Source: Cryomorphaceae bacterium
GTDB taxonomy: Bacteria; Bacteroidota; Bacteroidia; Flavobacteriales; BACL11
DNA: 8,559 nucleotides
NCBI GenBank assembly: GCA_949511925.1
Contig: CATEYX010000046.1
Coordinates: 1-8,559 of the forward strand
Reading direction: 5' to 3'
The notes under the pieces were generated by a model that was not told where the DNA came from, made no database searches, and saw nothing but the letters and a program-made list of their open reading frames with translations. The number at the start of each line of letters is the position of its first letter. Positions within the stretch are counted from its first letter, which is position 1. This document shows positions 1 through 4,693 of this stretch, piece by piece. Both the position numbers and the translations under genes were made by a program.

Positions 1-18
1 AATGTTTGTTGCTCCCAT
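1..18 (-). CDS. Start of a leftward gene, truncated by the window edge
   Basis: An ATG on the minus strand at 16-18 opens a frame (M-G-A-T-N-I) that runs off the window edge. It follows the stop of the 32-232 gene by 13 bases. Its A/T-rich leader (AATTAAATT directly before ATG) resembles those in front of the other leftward genes. Six codons are too few to say what it encodes. It is listed because spacing and leader fit the leftward gene train. Confidence 0.35.
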
Positions 19-31
19 AATTTAATTGTGT

Positions 32-232
32 TTATTGATTAATAATTTCTACTTCTGTCCATACTGCTAAGTGTACTACTTCACCGCTATCTCTAGTGCA
101 GTAACTATACATTCCATCTATGGATCTAAAGTTAAGTTCTTCTCCTTTTGTAATTTGAGGAGCACCTGGAGGTACTTTATCCTCAACTATTACTTTTATC
201 CTACTGTTTCTAGGTACGTTATATAGTTTCAT
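32..232 (-). CDS. Conserved small phage protein, unknown function
   Basis: Encodes 66 residues. The centre contains ELNFRSIDGMYSYC (about 32-45) followed by VVHLAVWTEVEII near the C-terminus. This 'IDGMYS.C ... HL..WT.V' pattern resembles small orphan proteins I associate with phages of marine bacteria, recalled from memory only. There is no signal peptide, membrane segment or catalytic motif. The alternating polar/hydrophobic pattern suggests a small beta-rich fold. The start follows TATAAATT, with no Shine-Dalgarno sequence. It sits in the leftward train, 39 bases from the next upstream gene. No function can be assigned. Confidence 0.75.
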   Translation of the reverse strand: MKLYNVPRNSRIKVIVEDKVPPGAPQITKGEELNFRSIDGMYSYCTRDSGEVVHLAVWTEVEIINQ

Positions 233-271
233 AATTTATATTTAATATCACTTATCTCTCTAACTATAATC

Positions 272-460
272 TCATAAGAATGTAATACATTCTTCCCTAT
301 TTACCCATTGCTCGTAACTTCTGTAGCCAACACGCACATAAATAATAGACTCCAATGACGCTATGCTTTTGCCATTGATATTGCATACTAATCTCATTTC
401 TTCTTCGGTTGCGATGCTCATTACATCGTCCCATACTTGATTAAATTTCTCTTTACTCAT
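272..460 (-). CDS. Hypothetical small phage protein
   Basis: Encodes 62 residues, starting MSKEKFNQVWDDVMS and ending ECITFL. The N-terminal third is acidic and probably helical. The middle (EEMRLVCNINGKSIASLESI) looks like a helix followed by strands. Two Cys residues are too far apart to suggest a zinc site. There is no membrane segment or known motif. It lies 16 bases downstream of the 477-1010 gene on the same strand, so cotranscription is likely. I do not recognise the family. Support comes from the position in a compact gene train and the clean frame. Confidence 0.65.
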   Translation of the reverse strand: MSKEKFNQVWDDVMSIATEEEMRLVCNINGKSIASLESIIYVRVGYRSYEQWVNREECITFL

Positions 461-476
461 ACTAATTGTTTTAAAG

Positions 477-1010
477 TTATTTATTAAATTCTTTAATGAA
501 TTCGACCACTGCTTTGTATGTCGTGTTAAGCTTACTCCCTATTGTTTCTGCATGAAAAAATAACTCTTCTATAGAATGGTCAGTATTGTGTTTTATCTTA
601 ACTCTATTTTCGGAAATAATAAATTCAAAACCAAAGGTTTCTATTCGCTCAACGACGGGCATCAGCCAATTCCAATCGTTGTGGTATTTTAAGTAAGAAA
701 AATCTCCTTTTGTACCCAAGTCGGGATATTCCATAAATTCTGCTATAAGTTCATTGCTTTCTGTCTCTATCTTTATAGTTTTAATAAATTGTACTGCTTC
801 TTCGTGTACCTCATGTATGTCATATCCTATCGGCTGAGTTACCTTTCGCCACATACCAACGTTGTCGGGGTGTACTTGAAGTTTTATCTTTTTAAGTACG
901 GGCATCAGCCAATCCCAAGAGTTGTGGTAGTTAGGTGTAACATATTTGCCCATCTCTTGATAGTCTTCTATATCCATAAATTCTGCAATCAATCTATTTT
1001 CTTTCATCAT
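477..1010 (-). CDS. Tandem-duplicated phage domain protein (ABA-sandwich-like repeats)
   Basis: Encodes 177 residues built from two copies of one domain. Copy 1 (about 6-79) contains RLIAEFM and YHNSWDWLMPV (28-38); copy 2 (about 87-175) contains ELIAEFM and YHNDWNWLMPV (109-119) and ends VVEFIKEF. A single copy of 'YH.SWDWLMPVV..IE ... VVEFI' is, to my knowledge, common as an unannotated phage protein in Bacteroidetes phages. The layout recalls the phage ABA-sandwich domain, but that name is tentative. The start is an ATGATG whose first ATG overlaps the upstream TGA by 4 nt, indicating translational coupling. The coding DNA of the two WLMP motifs is also very similar (656-686 and 899-929, 28 of 31 bases identical). 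Function unknown. Confidence 0.8.
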   Translation of the reverse strand: MMKENRLIAEFMDIEDYQEMGKYVTPNYHNSWDWLMPVLKKIKLQVHPDNVGMWRKVTQPIGYDIHEVHEEAVQFIKTIKIETESNELIAEFMEYPDLGTKGDFSYLKYHNDWNWLMPVVERIETFGFEFIISENRVKIKHNTDHSIEELFFHAETIGSKLNTTYKAVVEFIKEFNK

Positions 1011-1249
1011 ATCGTATATATTGTGTGTTCATCTTTACCTCCTCCAATGAATCCTGCACCCCCATCGTTACCCTCATCATCTGATTGTAACACTAAGTAT
1101 GTTCCATCTGTAAACATTATAGCTAGTGGTCTCTTGTACCAACCCATATCGTCTGCCTCATCTCTTGTCATGTATCTGCAAGAGTCTACTTTCTTTCCTT
1201 TCAAGATTTTCTCAAACCTTGCCGAGTGTTTTTCATCTGTTGTTTTCAT
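1007..1249 (-). CDS. Conserved small phage protein, unknown function
   Basis: Encodes 80 residues. Visible motifs are RYMTRDEADDMGWYKRPLAI (25-44), then FTDGTYLVLQSDDEGNDGGAGF. The pattern 'MT..EAD.MGWYKRPL...F.DG......DDEGN..GA' matches small orphan proteins I recall from Bacteroidetes and marine phages; no function is known to me. The acidic, glycine-rich C-terminal half (DDEGNDGG) could be a loop or metal-binding segment, but this is not demonstrable. Its TGA overlaps the ATG of the next gene (477-1010) by 4 nt, and it starts 3 bases after the stop of the 1253-1471 gene, so the three form a tight operon. Confidence 0.75.
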   Translation of the reverse strand: MKTTDEKHSARFEKILKGKKVDSCRYMTRDEADDMGWYKRPLAIMFTDGTYLVLQSDDEGNDGGAGFIGGGKDEHTIYTI

Positions 1250-1252
1250 GGT

Positions 1253-1471
1253 TTAAAAATTAATTTTGTTTTTAAAGTATTCATATACTTCTGGTATATG
1301 TTTCTTATAATAAGGCTGCTCTGATGAAACCCACTTTTTTAATGATGATTCAGAAAGCCAGGGGTGTTGCTGAAAACTTAGCTTCATATTAAATATCGGC
1401 TCTATCTCATCAATAAAGTTACCAACTGTCCAACCTTCCCAAATGTGTTTGTCTAAATTTATTTTACTCAT
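1253..1471 (-). CDS. Conserved small phage protein (WEGWTV...PYYKKHIPEV type)
   Basis: Encodes 72 residues. Starts SKINLDKHIWEGWTVGNFIDEIEP and ends KKHIPEVYEYFKNKINF. The two ends, 'HIWEGWTV..FI..L/IEP' and 'QPYYKKHIPEV..YF', are features I recall from small orphan proteins of Bacteroidetes phages. It is rich in Trp, Tyr and Lys, mostly helical in appearance, with no membrane segment. It is the first gene of the three-gene block with 1007-1249 and 477-1010. The start follows AATTTAATT without a Shine-Dalgarno sequence. The role is unknown. Confidence 0.75.
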   Translation of the reverse strand: MSKINLDKHIWEGWTVGNFIDEIEPIFNMKLSFQQHPWLSESSLKKWVSSEQPYYKKHIPEVYEYFKNKINF

Positions 1472-1489
1472 AATTAAATTAAGTTGTGC

Positions 1490-1627
1490 CTACTGTTTAG
1501 GGTGTCGGCTTATCCCTTTGTTCACTCCTTCGTTCACACTCATCCTTTTACAAGGATGTTGTAGCCAGTTAGTATTTTCTTGAGTTTCGTCTATTAAAGA
1601 CTCATCAGTTAACCTATTATTGCACAT
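1490..1627 (-). CDS. Possible 45-residue small protein
   Basis: A frame of 45 codons on the minus strand opens with ATG at 1625-1627, inside the last 19 bases of the 1609-1800 gene, and ends at TAG (1490-1492), 18 bases before the next gene. Its translation begins MCNNRLTDESLIDETQ and contains NWLQHPCKRMSVNEG. It is hydrophilic, with two Cys residues and no membrane segment. The frame fills a gap in an otherwise tightly packed train, which is the main argument for it. Against it: it is short and contains a hairpin (1540-1557) that could instead be a regulatory element. Confidence 0.4.
   Translation of the reverse strand: MCNNRLTDESLIDETQENTNWLQHPCKRMSVNEGVNKGISRHPKQ
1540..1557 (-). other. 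Perfect 7-bp hairpin, CATCCTT/AAGGATG
   Basis: CATCCTT, a 4-nt loop (TTAC) and AAGGATG form a perfect 7-bp stem. No run of T follows on either strand, so it is not a typical intrinsic terminator. On the plus strand a repeated GTTCAC lies just before it. It could be an mRNA processing or stability element, or merely part of the possible small coding frame that overlaps it. Confidence 0.35.
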
Positions 1628-1800
1628 CTTTCTAACTCTCGGATGTCAAACAAAGTAGTTGATACTTGTAACATTGTAGCTTTGTTGAATGCGTATTCAG
1701 ATGTTCCTTCTTTGAAGCATTCCATTCTAAGTTTTGCTGATTTACTGTCTTGCTCTAATCTTTCGATTAATTTGGTCTTGAAAATTTGTTCGCTTGTCAT
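1609..1800 (-). CDS. Hypothetical small helical phage protein
   Basis: Encodes 63 residues: MTSEQIFKTKLIERLEQDSKSAK..., then STTLFDIRELERC. It is predominantly helical and amphipathic, with no membrane segment or known motif. The start follows AAATAAATAAG, a purine/A-rich leader like its neighbours. The possible small gene 1490-1627 starts within its last 19 bases. I do not recognise the family. It is supported by its place in the train and a clean frame with plausible composition. Confidence 0.6.
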   Translation of the reverse strand: MTSEQIFKTKLIERLEQDSKSAKLRMECFKEGTSEYAFNKATMLQVSTTLFDIRELERCAIIG

Positions 1801-1831
1801 CTTATTTATTTTTTATTAGTTAGTGTTATAT

Positions 1832-1978
1832 CTAAGCCACGATAAACTCTATATTATCAATATGCACGTTTTCTATTTTGTTGTTATGCTCAACTTTAAT
1901 CATAACAAAATCATTTACTATTAGGCTACAAACTTCTGCTATGTCGCATCCCCAAATTACTTTACTTCCTACTATCAT
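1832..1978 (-). CDS. 48-residue small phage protein
   Basis: A frame of 48 codons on the minus strand runs from ATG (1976-1978) to TAG (1832-1834). The product starts MIVGSKVIWGCDIAEVC and ends ENVHIDNIEFIVA. Alternating hydrophobic residues and the IVNDFVMIKVEHNN stretch suggest a small beta-barrel-like fold. The C-terminal 'VHIDNIEFI' looks like a conserved strand. The leader GAAAAACAAAATAAA directly before ATG is typical of this region. It fills most of the 205-base gap between the 1609-1800 and 2006-2248 genes, which supports it as a real gene. Function unknown. Confidence 0.65.
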   Translation of the reverse strand: MIVGSKVIWGCDIAEVCSLIVNDFVMIKVEHNNKIENVHIDNIEFIVA

Positions 1979-2005
1979 TTTATTTTGTTTTTCAGTTATT
2001 AATTA

Positions 2006-2248
2006 TTATATTTTAAAGGTTGTTAAATTGTTTAATGTGTTGTTATAATATTTCTTTAACCGAACTATTGTAAGCTTGTTTATCGCTATCCTTTTCTTAT
2101 AATGCAAAACCATACTAAAGGAATTATCATAAGTCTTGTCAATCTCTTTTACGTGCTTACTATTTCTTAAATTGTAGCTTTGTATTTGATTTATAAGCTC
2201 TAAAATTCTTACTAGTTTTTCTAAATTGTTTAATTTTTCTTGATACAT
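2006..2248 (-). CDS. Conserved small basic helical phage protein
   Basis: Encodes 80 residues. Begins MYQEKLNNLEKLVRILE and ends LKKYYNNTLNNLTTFKI; strongly basic, predicted to be nearly all helix with heptad-like leucine spacing. The frame 'MYQEKL..L.KL' at the start and 'RLKKYY..TL' at the end resembles orphan proteins I recall from Bacteroidetes phages. Coiled-coil assembly or nucleic-acid contact is possible but unproven. Its leader carries the 20-bp sequence that also precedes the RadC-like gene. The RadC-like gene ends about 19 bases upstream. Confidence 0.7.
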   Translation of the reverse strand: MYQEKLNNLEKLVRILELINQIQSYNLRNSKHVKEIDKTYDNSFSMVLHYKKRIAINKLTIVRLKKYYNNTLNNLTTFKI

Positions 2249-2249
2249 G

Positions 2250-2269
2250 TTTTTAATGTTTGTTTAATT
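2250..2269 (-). repeat. 20-bp leader repeat, copy 1
   Basis: The minus-strand sequence AATTAAACAAACATTAAAAA lies just before the ATG of the 2006-2248 gene. The same 20 bases recur at 2743-2762 before the next gene upstream. It spans the end of the RadC-like gene and the intergenic gap, and probably acts as an A-rich, Shine-Dalgarno-free translation-initiation leader. Recombination hot-spot activity is an alternative. Confidence 0.6.
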
Positions 2270-2741
2270 AAATTATACCCTCGTCTCCAAAACTAAAATA
2301 CTTTAAAGACTCATCATCTTTAGGTGTTAGTATTATATGGTCTAATACTCTAACATCTAAAAATTGTAACCCCTTTTTTATTTTCTGTGTAATTTCTTTA
2401 TCTGCTTGGCTTGGCTTTAATTTTCCACTTGGGTGATTATGTACTAATATTACAGATTTTGCCATTGATTGAACAACATATTTAGCGATAACTAAAGCAT
2501 CAACTATAGTACCTGCGATTCCTCCTTGAGATATTTTAACATAGCCAATTGTATTGTTTGCGTTGTTTAGCATCAACACGAAAAAACTTTCAATAATATC
2601 GATATCATTTTCGTAAAAACAATACGCATAATTTGCAGCGTCTGAAGATTTTGTTATTTTAATTTTTTTGAAATCTGTTTTCTCTCTTATTAAAGAAAAT
2701 TTAGGAATATTTGTTTTGTATTCTTTTGTCGTTGTCTTCAT
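2268..2741 (-). CDS. RadC-like JAMM/MPN+ domain protein
   Basis: Encodes 157 residues. The JAMM metal-binding signature HxHx7SxxD is complete: H101, H103, S111 and D114 in HNHPSGKLKPSQAD, with an upstream acidic candidate E51 (IIESFFVLMLNN). These are the zinc-ligand and catalytic positions of JAB/MPN+ isopeptidase-type metalloproteins. The layout matches the C-terminal domain of RadC, once linked to DNA repair but with function unresolved. The protein lacks the N-terminal helix-hairpin-helix part of full-length RadC, which is usual for the short versions carried by phages, plasmids and islands. A role in host restriction evasion, anti-defence or DNA processing can only be guessed. Neighbouring genes share its strand and leader. 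Confidence 0.9.
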   Translation of the reverse strand: MKTTTKEYKTNIPKFSLIREKTDFKKIKITKSSDAANYAYCFYENDIDIIESFFVLMLNNANNTIGYVKISQGGIAGTIVDALVIAKYVVQSMAKSVILVHNHPSGKLKPSQADKEITQKIKKGLQFLDVRVLDHIILTPKDDESLKYFSFGDEGII

Positions 2742-2742
2742 C

Positions 2743-2762
2743 TTTTTAATGTTTGTTTAATT
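2743..2762 (-). repeat. 20-bp leader repeat, copy 2
   Basis: Identical over 20 bases to 2250-2269 and placed the same way, just before the ATG of the RadC-like gene and overlapping the end of the 2746-2994 gene. Two identical leaders in front of consecutive genes suggest shared translational control or gene-block duplication/exchange. Confidence 0.6.
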
Positions 2763-2994
2763 CAATTATAAAAAATACTACCCACGTTAACATATAGGCT
2801 ATAGCTAGCATAATACCTACCGATGCTAAGAACCAAACACTTAATCGTAATAGACTAGGTCTGGGGTCTGTACTCATTCTCATAGACTTCTTCAGATACT
2901 CCTTTCGTGTTAGCACCTCTACTCTTTTTGTACTGCTTCCGTCTACACTTACGTGTTTAATGTGTAGACCCGTTGATGTAATTGTGTTCTTCAT
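2746..2994 (-). CDS. Small membrane protein with C-terminal hydrophobic segment
   Basis: Encodes 82 residues. The first 50 are hydrophilic and basic (TKRVEVLTRKEYLKKSMRM). Residues about 51-78 form a long hydrophobic stretch (LSVWFLASVGIMLAIAYM...WVVFFII), long enough for one transmembrane helix or a tight pair. The protein ends ELNKH. The basic N-terminal side would favour an N-in orientation for a single span. There is no signal peptidase site and no lysis-protein signature. A holin cannot be excluded, since size and hydrophobicity fit loosely, but nothing specific supports it. The start follows ATATAAATT, like the 32-232 gene. Confidence 0.7.
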   Translation of the reverse strand: MKNTITSTGLHIKHVSVDGSSTKRVEVLTRKEYLKKSMRMSTDPRPSLLRLSVWFLASVGIMLAIAYMLTWVVFFIIELNKH

Positions 2995-3004
2995 AATTTA
3001 TATA

Positions 3005-3280
3005 TTAATCTTTGTGTAACATTATTGTTCCTGCATCGTTCCACTCTGCAAACCAACCTCTATCTCCTAACCATTTGTACATAGTATTGTGTACTCCTAA
3101 TGTGTATTTACTATAGTGCTCTGTGTAGTAGTCAAACATATTTAATCCGTCTTTCATCTCTACGCTGTCCTCACCACTCAACCAAACTCCACCCGTCTCT
3201 CCGTTGAACTCTTCTGTCGTGCTTACAAAATCTATGTTCCACTTTGTAAACAATTCTTTAATCAATTTGTCTCTACTCAT
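3005..3280 (-). CDS. Conserved small phage protein, unknown function
   Basis: Encodes 91 residues. Recognisable blocks are GGVWLSGEDSVEMKDGLNMFDYY (about 30-52), LGVHNTMYKWLGDRGWFAEW and DAGTIMLHKD at the C-terminus. The pattern 'WLSGE...DG...FDYY......GVH......GW..EW.DAGT.M' resembles orphan proteins I recall from marine phage genomes. It is acidic, soluble and likely alpha/beta. It is separated by one base from the stop of 3282-3485 upstream, so the two are almost certainly cotranscribed and coupled. Function unknown. Confidence 0.75.
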   Translation of the reverse strand: MSRDKLIKELFTKWNIDFVSTTEEFNGETGGVWLSGEDSVEMKDGLNMFDYYTEHYSKYTLGVHNTMYKWLGDRGWFAEWNDAGTIMLHKD

Positions 3281-3281
3281 C

Positions 3282-3485
3282 TTAATGGTTTTTATTTATT
3301 AATAACATTGCTTTCTTGATGCTTTTCTCTACTTGTTCGAACTTCTGAATCTTTTTAGCTTCAGTCCAGGTGCATCCCTCTATTCTACTGATCGCTTCAA
3401 TCACTTCATTTCTCTTTTGTATTAACTTAATTGTCGTGGCGAATTCTCCCACTCGCACACGAATTATTCTCTTTCTTGTTCCCAT
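3282..3485 (-). CDS. Small basic phage protein, unknown
   Basis: Encodes 67 residues. The N-terminus is strongly basic (MGTRKRIIRVRVGEF), followed by a helical region IEAISRIEGCTWTEAKKIQKFEQVEKSIKKAM. The charge pattern would suit nucleic-acid binding, but no known motif is visible. It is the first gene downstream of the structured RNA region and could be cotranscribed with it; its start lies 27 bases beyond the 3'-terminal T-loop hairpin of that RNA. The family is not recognised. Confidence 0.65.
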   Translation of the reverse strand: MGTRKRIIRVRVGEFATTIKLIQKRNEVIEAISRIEGCTWTEAKKIQKFEQVEKSIKKAMLLINKNH

Positions 3486-3515
3486 TATTTTCTATTGTTT
3501 TATTTATTGATTAGA

Positions 3516-3546
3516 AAAGACATAGGGAGTCGAACCCCATGTCTCT
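3516..3546 (-). other. T-loop minihelix at the 3' end of the candidate RNA
   Basis: On the minus strand a 7-nt loop TTCGACT matches the tRNA T-loop consensus (TTCRANY). It is closed by TGGGG/CCCTA (5 bp with one G-U) and continues into AGAGACA/TGTCTTT (7 bp with one G-U). That is exactly the 12-bp length of the tRNA acceptor plus T-stem helix. There is no D arm, anticodon arm or CCA, so it is not a tRNA. It may cap or protect the RNA 3' end, be recognised by tRNA-processing enzymes, or form tertiary contacts. Confidence 0.6.
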
Positions 3547-3719
3547 TTTCTTTCTACCTCTAACACGCTATTTATTTGCTATATACGTCTACGTGTTGAG
3601 TTTGGCTTCCCTAGGGATTGTAGTTGCCCCGAGCTATAATTTTAACGGTTTCTAATGCTTTGCCTTGCTCGGACTACATCTCACAATCTTTGATGCGTTT
3701 CAGTTATCTAATGGATTGG

Positions 3720-3738
3720 TGCGAGACAATGCTACGCA
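3720..3738 (-). other. Hairpin B2 with TAGCATTGTCT apex
   Basis: TGCG/CGCA closes the 11-nt apex TAGCATTGTCT. The apex can form a bulged T, AG/CT pairs and a 6-nt loop CATTGT. It is the short-stem partner of hairpin B1, with the same apex and an unrelated stem sequence. Confidence 0.6.
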
Positions 3739-3755
3739 GGTATCTTGTACTTATA

Positions 3756-3780
3756 GTGATAGAGACAATGCTACTATCAC
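3756..3780 (-). other. Hairpin B1 with TAGCATTGTCT apex
   Basis: A perfect 7-bp stem GTGATAG/CTATCAC presents the 11-nt apex TAGCATTGTCT, identical to that of B2. An identical loop on a different but fully paired stem is evidence for selected RNA structure rather than simple sequence duplication. Confidence 0.65.
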
Positions 3781-3951
3781 AACAAGATGGTTCTTCTCCA
3801 TTTGGATTGATTTTTGCTACAGACTCGAACAATACCTTTACAACGTCAGACCTTTCACGCTTACATTAAAATGTAGGTACTCAGTCTTTGTTGGTTACTT
3901 GCTAACTAACAGCAATAGGTATTCCGATATGTTTACACTTGCAATTCTGTT

Positions 3952-3970
3952 AAGTGGTCAAAGCCTACTT
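3952..3970 (-). other. Hairpin A2 with AGGCTTTGACC apex
   Basis: AAGT/ACTT closes the apex AGGCTTTGACC, which can fold as a bulged A, GG/CC pairs and 6-nt loop CTTTGA. It is the short-stem partner of A1, separated from it by 8 nt. Confidence 0.6.
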
Positions 3971-3978
3971 TATCGAAC

Positions 3979-4005
3979 GTAAATATGGTCAAAGCCTATA
4001 TTTAC
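3979..4005 (-). other. Hairpin A1 with AGGCTTTGACC apex
   Basis: A perfect 8-bp stem GTAAATAT/ATATTTAC presents the apex AGGCTTTGACC, identical to that of A2. The A and B apices align as WRGCWTTGWCY, so all four hairpins appear to be variants of one motif. Confidence 0.65.
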
Positions 4006-4130
4006 TAATTGCATTTTGAAAAGTGAAAAGAACTTGTATTTTAAAGCCTTTACGGGCTATTTTGCGAGTGCTAAAAATTGAATTTTAACTTTGTACTTGA
4101 ATACAAATAACACTCGTTAAATAATGCTAA

Positions 4131-4652
4131 TTAATCTTTTTTTGCATTTGCTTTTTTAAGGTTAAATTTGTGTATTAATGCAGTCTTTATGCTGAAGTCT
4201 TGCTTTAGTAATTTAACTACAGACTGTGCTAATTGAGAAAAGAAAAACACTGAGAAACTACCATCTTTATTTTGTCTGACTGCATCTATAGACAAATTAA
4301 TTAATTCTGAATTTTTGGTGATAGCGTTTATTACTTTGTTGGCAGTCAACAAGTCAGCTAAATTTTCGTAACCACTCTCTTTCAAATCTACTTTGTTTTG
4401 CAATCTCTTTGCTTCTACTAAATTAGCTTTAGCATTAAATTTAAATTCTAGTTTTTCAGCTTTTCTAACATTACTAGCCAAATGCGAACTTTGAGGATTT
4501 GCGATTCTTTTTTTGCGTCTTTCTTCTTTCTGTGCATCAGTTAAAACCTTTTTAACTAACTCATTTGCAGTCTTTTTCACTACTACTAAATTTTCGTAAC
4601 CTTTGTCTTTTAGGTCAACTTTTTTGAACTTACTTGTTGCGTTTGTACTCAT
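4131..4652 (-). CDS. Lysine-rich protein with internal repeat, upstream of the structured RNA
   Basis: Encodes 173 residues, very rich in Lys. A duplicated motif is visible: KVDLKDKGYENL (11-22) and KVDLKESGYENL (87-98), each followed by a helical stretch (VVVKKTANELVKK; ADLLTANKVINAI). Between them lies a highly basic segment EERRKKRIAN. The C-terminal part (GSFSVFFFSQLAQSVVKLLK) is more hydrophobic but not a clear membrane span. The family is not recognised. It is the first gene of the leftward train and lies 15 bases before the structured RNA. The high positive charge and adjacency make RNA or DNA binding plausible, which is inference only. The start follows CTTTACAAG, about 40 bases after a -7-like box. 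Confidence 0.75.
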   Translation of the reverse strand: MSTNATSKFKKVDLKDKGYENLVVVKKTANELVKKVLTDAQKEERRKKRIANPQSSHLASNVRKAEKLEFKFNAKANLVEAKRLQNKVDLKESGYENLADLLTANKVINAITKNSELINLSIDAVRQNKDGSFSVFFFSQLAQSVVKLLKQDFSIKTALIHKFNLKKANAKKD

Positions 4653-4693
4653 CTTGTAAAGTTTTTATAGGGCAACAGAATTGTAACCCGATG

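Larger units (their letters stand above)
3513..4116 (-). ncRNA. Candidate large structured noncoding RNA (about 600 nt)
   Basis: This interval has no credible coding frame on the strand used by its neighbours, yet it is dense in perfect hairpins. Minus-strand order, plus coordinates: a multi-part 5' domain closed by 4111-4116/4065-4070 with inner 6-bp hairpin 4090-4107; AGCC/GGCT hairpin 4045-4058; paired hairpins 3979-4005 and 3952-3970; hairpins 3899-3915 and 3862-3875; paired hairpins 3756-3780 and 3720-3738; a 12-bp helix 3667-3678/3619-3634 with a 4-nt bulge; stem 3592-3597/3562-3567; and a 3' T-loop minihelix 3516-3546. Size, phage setting and ornate structure recall GOLLD and ROOL RNAs, known large phage-associated RNAs. 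I cannot match conserved sequence to either, so a new class is possible. Strand choice rests on flanking gene direction and the T-loop orientation. Ends are approximate. It starts 15 bases after the 4131-4652 gene, so it may be cotranscribed. Confidence 0.65.

Noticed and set aside
789..1256. A 155-codon plus-strand frame
   Set aside because: It is the antisense shadow of the 477-1010 and 1007-1249 genes, which have recognisable motifs and coupled starts.
2281..2295. A -7-like TAGTTTTG on the minus strand inside the end of the RadC-like gene
   Set aside because: Matches TAnnTTTG but has no -33 partner, lies in coding sequence, and the motif is expected by chance in A/T-rich DNA.
3513..3549. 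A tRNA gene on the minus strand
   Set aside because: Only a T-arm-like minihelix is present; there is no D arm, anticodon arm or CCA.
3513..3700. Group I intron: GATGTAGTCC resembles the conserved S element and AAAGACTGA at 3879-3887 the R element
   Set aside because: The S-like segment pairs perfectly with a nearby segment (3619-3634) instead, no convincing P3 or P/Q pairing was found, and no exon is interrupted.
3624..3982. Two plus-strand frames of 81 and 105 codons across the structured region
   Set aside because: They oppose all neighbouring genes, overlap each other, lack an A-rich leader, and their products look like random translation. The underlying hairpins explain the sequence better.
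3720..4005. CRISPR-like repeats
   Set aside because: Only two copies each of two 11-nt sequences at irregular spacing, each inside its own stem; no cas genes.
3513..4116. tmRNA, suggested by the T-arm at the 3' end and long structured body
   Set aside because: No 5' GGGG...GGNUUCGAC start, no tag reading frame ending in an ALAA-like sequence, and the T-arm is closed locally rather than by a distant 5' strand.
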